Below the pieces are notes generated by a model that saw nothing but the letters and a program-made list of their open reading frames with translations, did not search any database and was not told the origin of the DNA. Position numbers and translations under genes: made by a program. From an uncultured Lachnospiraceae bacterium (lineage in GTDB: Bacteria; Bacillota; Clostridia; Lachnospirales; Lachnospiraceae), in the NCBI GenBank assembly GCA_947172705.1, contig CAMWCA010000026.1, positions 1 to 45,638 of the forward strand: a stretch of DNA of 45,638 nt, read 5' to 3'. Shown one piece after another: positions 45,351 to 45,638 of the stretch. Within the stretch, counting starts at the first letter, position 1. Every line of letters begins with the position of its first letter.

Positions 45351-45424
45351 GATTTCACACGATACCAAGGGAAATAAGTGATAAGCAGCGTTTTTAGAGG
45401 GTTCCTTTTTTTGTGAATTATTGG

Positions 45425-45430
45425 TATAAT
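45425..45430 (+). promoter_or_regulatory. Extended -10 promoter of the last gene
   Basis: TGGTATAAT (TATAAT at 45425-45430) is a perfect extended -10; no good -35 is visible at the right distance. The leader to ATG 45474 ends in GAGGGAG. Confidence 0.5.
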
Positions 45431-45473
45431 AAAGTACATTTGTATATGATCTGTAATTTGAGAGGGAGACGTT

Positions 45474-45638
45474 ATGAGAAGAAAATGGAAAGGTTTATTA
45501 AGTTTGTGGCTGGCGCTACTGGTGCTTTTGTCAGGACAAACGGCTTTGGCGGCGGCAGGAGATATTTATGTGTACACAGGCGCGGATGAAAATATCGGCT
45601 GGAGTTTGGGGGATCAGATAGATGCCGGAGACCTTACG
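45474..45638 (+). CDS. Secreted protein, partial at the window end
   Basis: Only the first 55 codons are in the window. The N-terminus MRRKWKGLLSLWLALLVLLS is a signal peptide with likely cleavage after ALAAA. It then continues GDIYVYTGADENIGWSLGDQ. No domain is visible in the part present; the rest lies outside the window. GAGGGAG precedes the ATG. Confidence 0.8.
   Translation, partial: MRRKWKGLLSLWLALLVLLSGQTALAAAGDIYVYTGADENIGWSLGDQIDAGDLT

Overview
The window looks like chromosome of an anaerobic, spore-forming Clostridia member, most likely a Lachnospiraceae (Blautia/Roseburia-like) gut bacterium. This rests on moderate GC content, strong AGGAGG ribosome-binding sites, sporulation genes (spoVAC, spoVAD), GatCAB, and several families common in that group (DUF6106, DUF6062, DUF2225, BceAB-like exporter with two-component system). 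The species is inferred and not proven. I see no tRNA or rRNA gene, CRISPR array or insertion sequence.

Layout. 1-5.1 kb: response regulator, a histidine kinase without membrane segments, and a MacB/Bce-type ABC transporter. 5.1-10 kb: mtnA, then on the minus strand a chemotaxis receptor and a membrane-linked lipase. 10.2-13.4 kb: gatCAB. 13.4-18.2 kb: a small membrane protein gene on the minus strand, then a threonine/lysine-branch operon (PheB-like ACT protein, homoserine dehydrogenase, a phosphoglycerate-mutase-like proposed homoserine kinase, aspartate kinase). 18.4-23.2 kb: DUF6106 gene, guaB, and a GAF-PAS-GGDEF-EAL protein. 23.3-27.4 kb: glnS, DUF2225, MocR-type regulator. 27.4-29.8 kb, minus strand: acidic membrane-anchored protein, a nested palindromic element, and a translationally coupled pair (SPL-type radical SAM enzyme and XRE-DUF5680 regulator). 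29.9-31.4 kb: TetR regulator and DUF6062 protein. 31.4-37.6 kb: spoVAC (minus), MBOAT acyltransferase plus SGNH esterase, spoVAD, and a LysM/LRR-like secreted protein. 37.6-39.9 kb: an AT-rich minus-strand island coding for an AAA-type ATPase and a HEPN ribonuclease-like protein, a candidate defence pair. 39.9-45.4 kb: CHASE2 adenylate cyclase, TIM-barrel sugar isomerase/epimerase-like protein, GAF-HD-GYP phosphodiesterase and a polytopic membrane protein in one operon. The window ends inside a secreted protein gene.

Most notable are: (1) an identical promoter design at two separate loci (two TGATGCA boxes 11 bp apart, 9 bp before TATAAT), upstream of the MBOAT/SGNH operon and of the LysM gene, with the geometry of a PhoB/OmpR-family activator site; (2) a terminator hairpin that also contains the ribosome-binding site of spoVAD; (3) the HEPN-ATPase island with its own strong promoter and upstream palindrome; and (4) a ~115-bp multi-arm palindrome at 28.1 kb. 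Both a diguanylate cyclase/phosphodiesterase and a dedicated HD-GYP enzyme are present, so c-di-GMP signalling is well represented.
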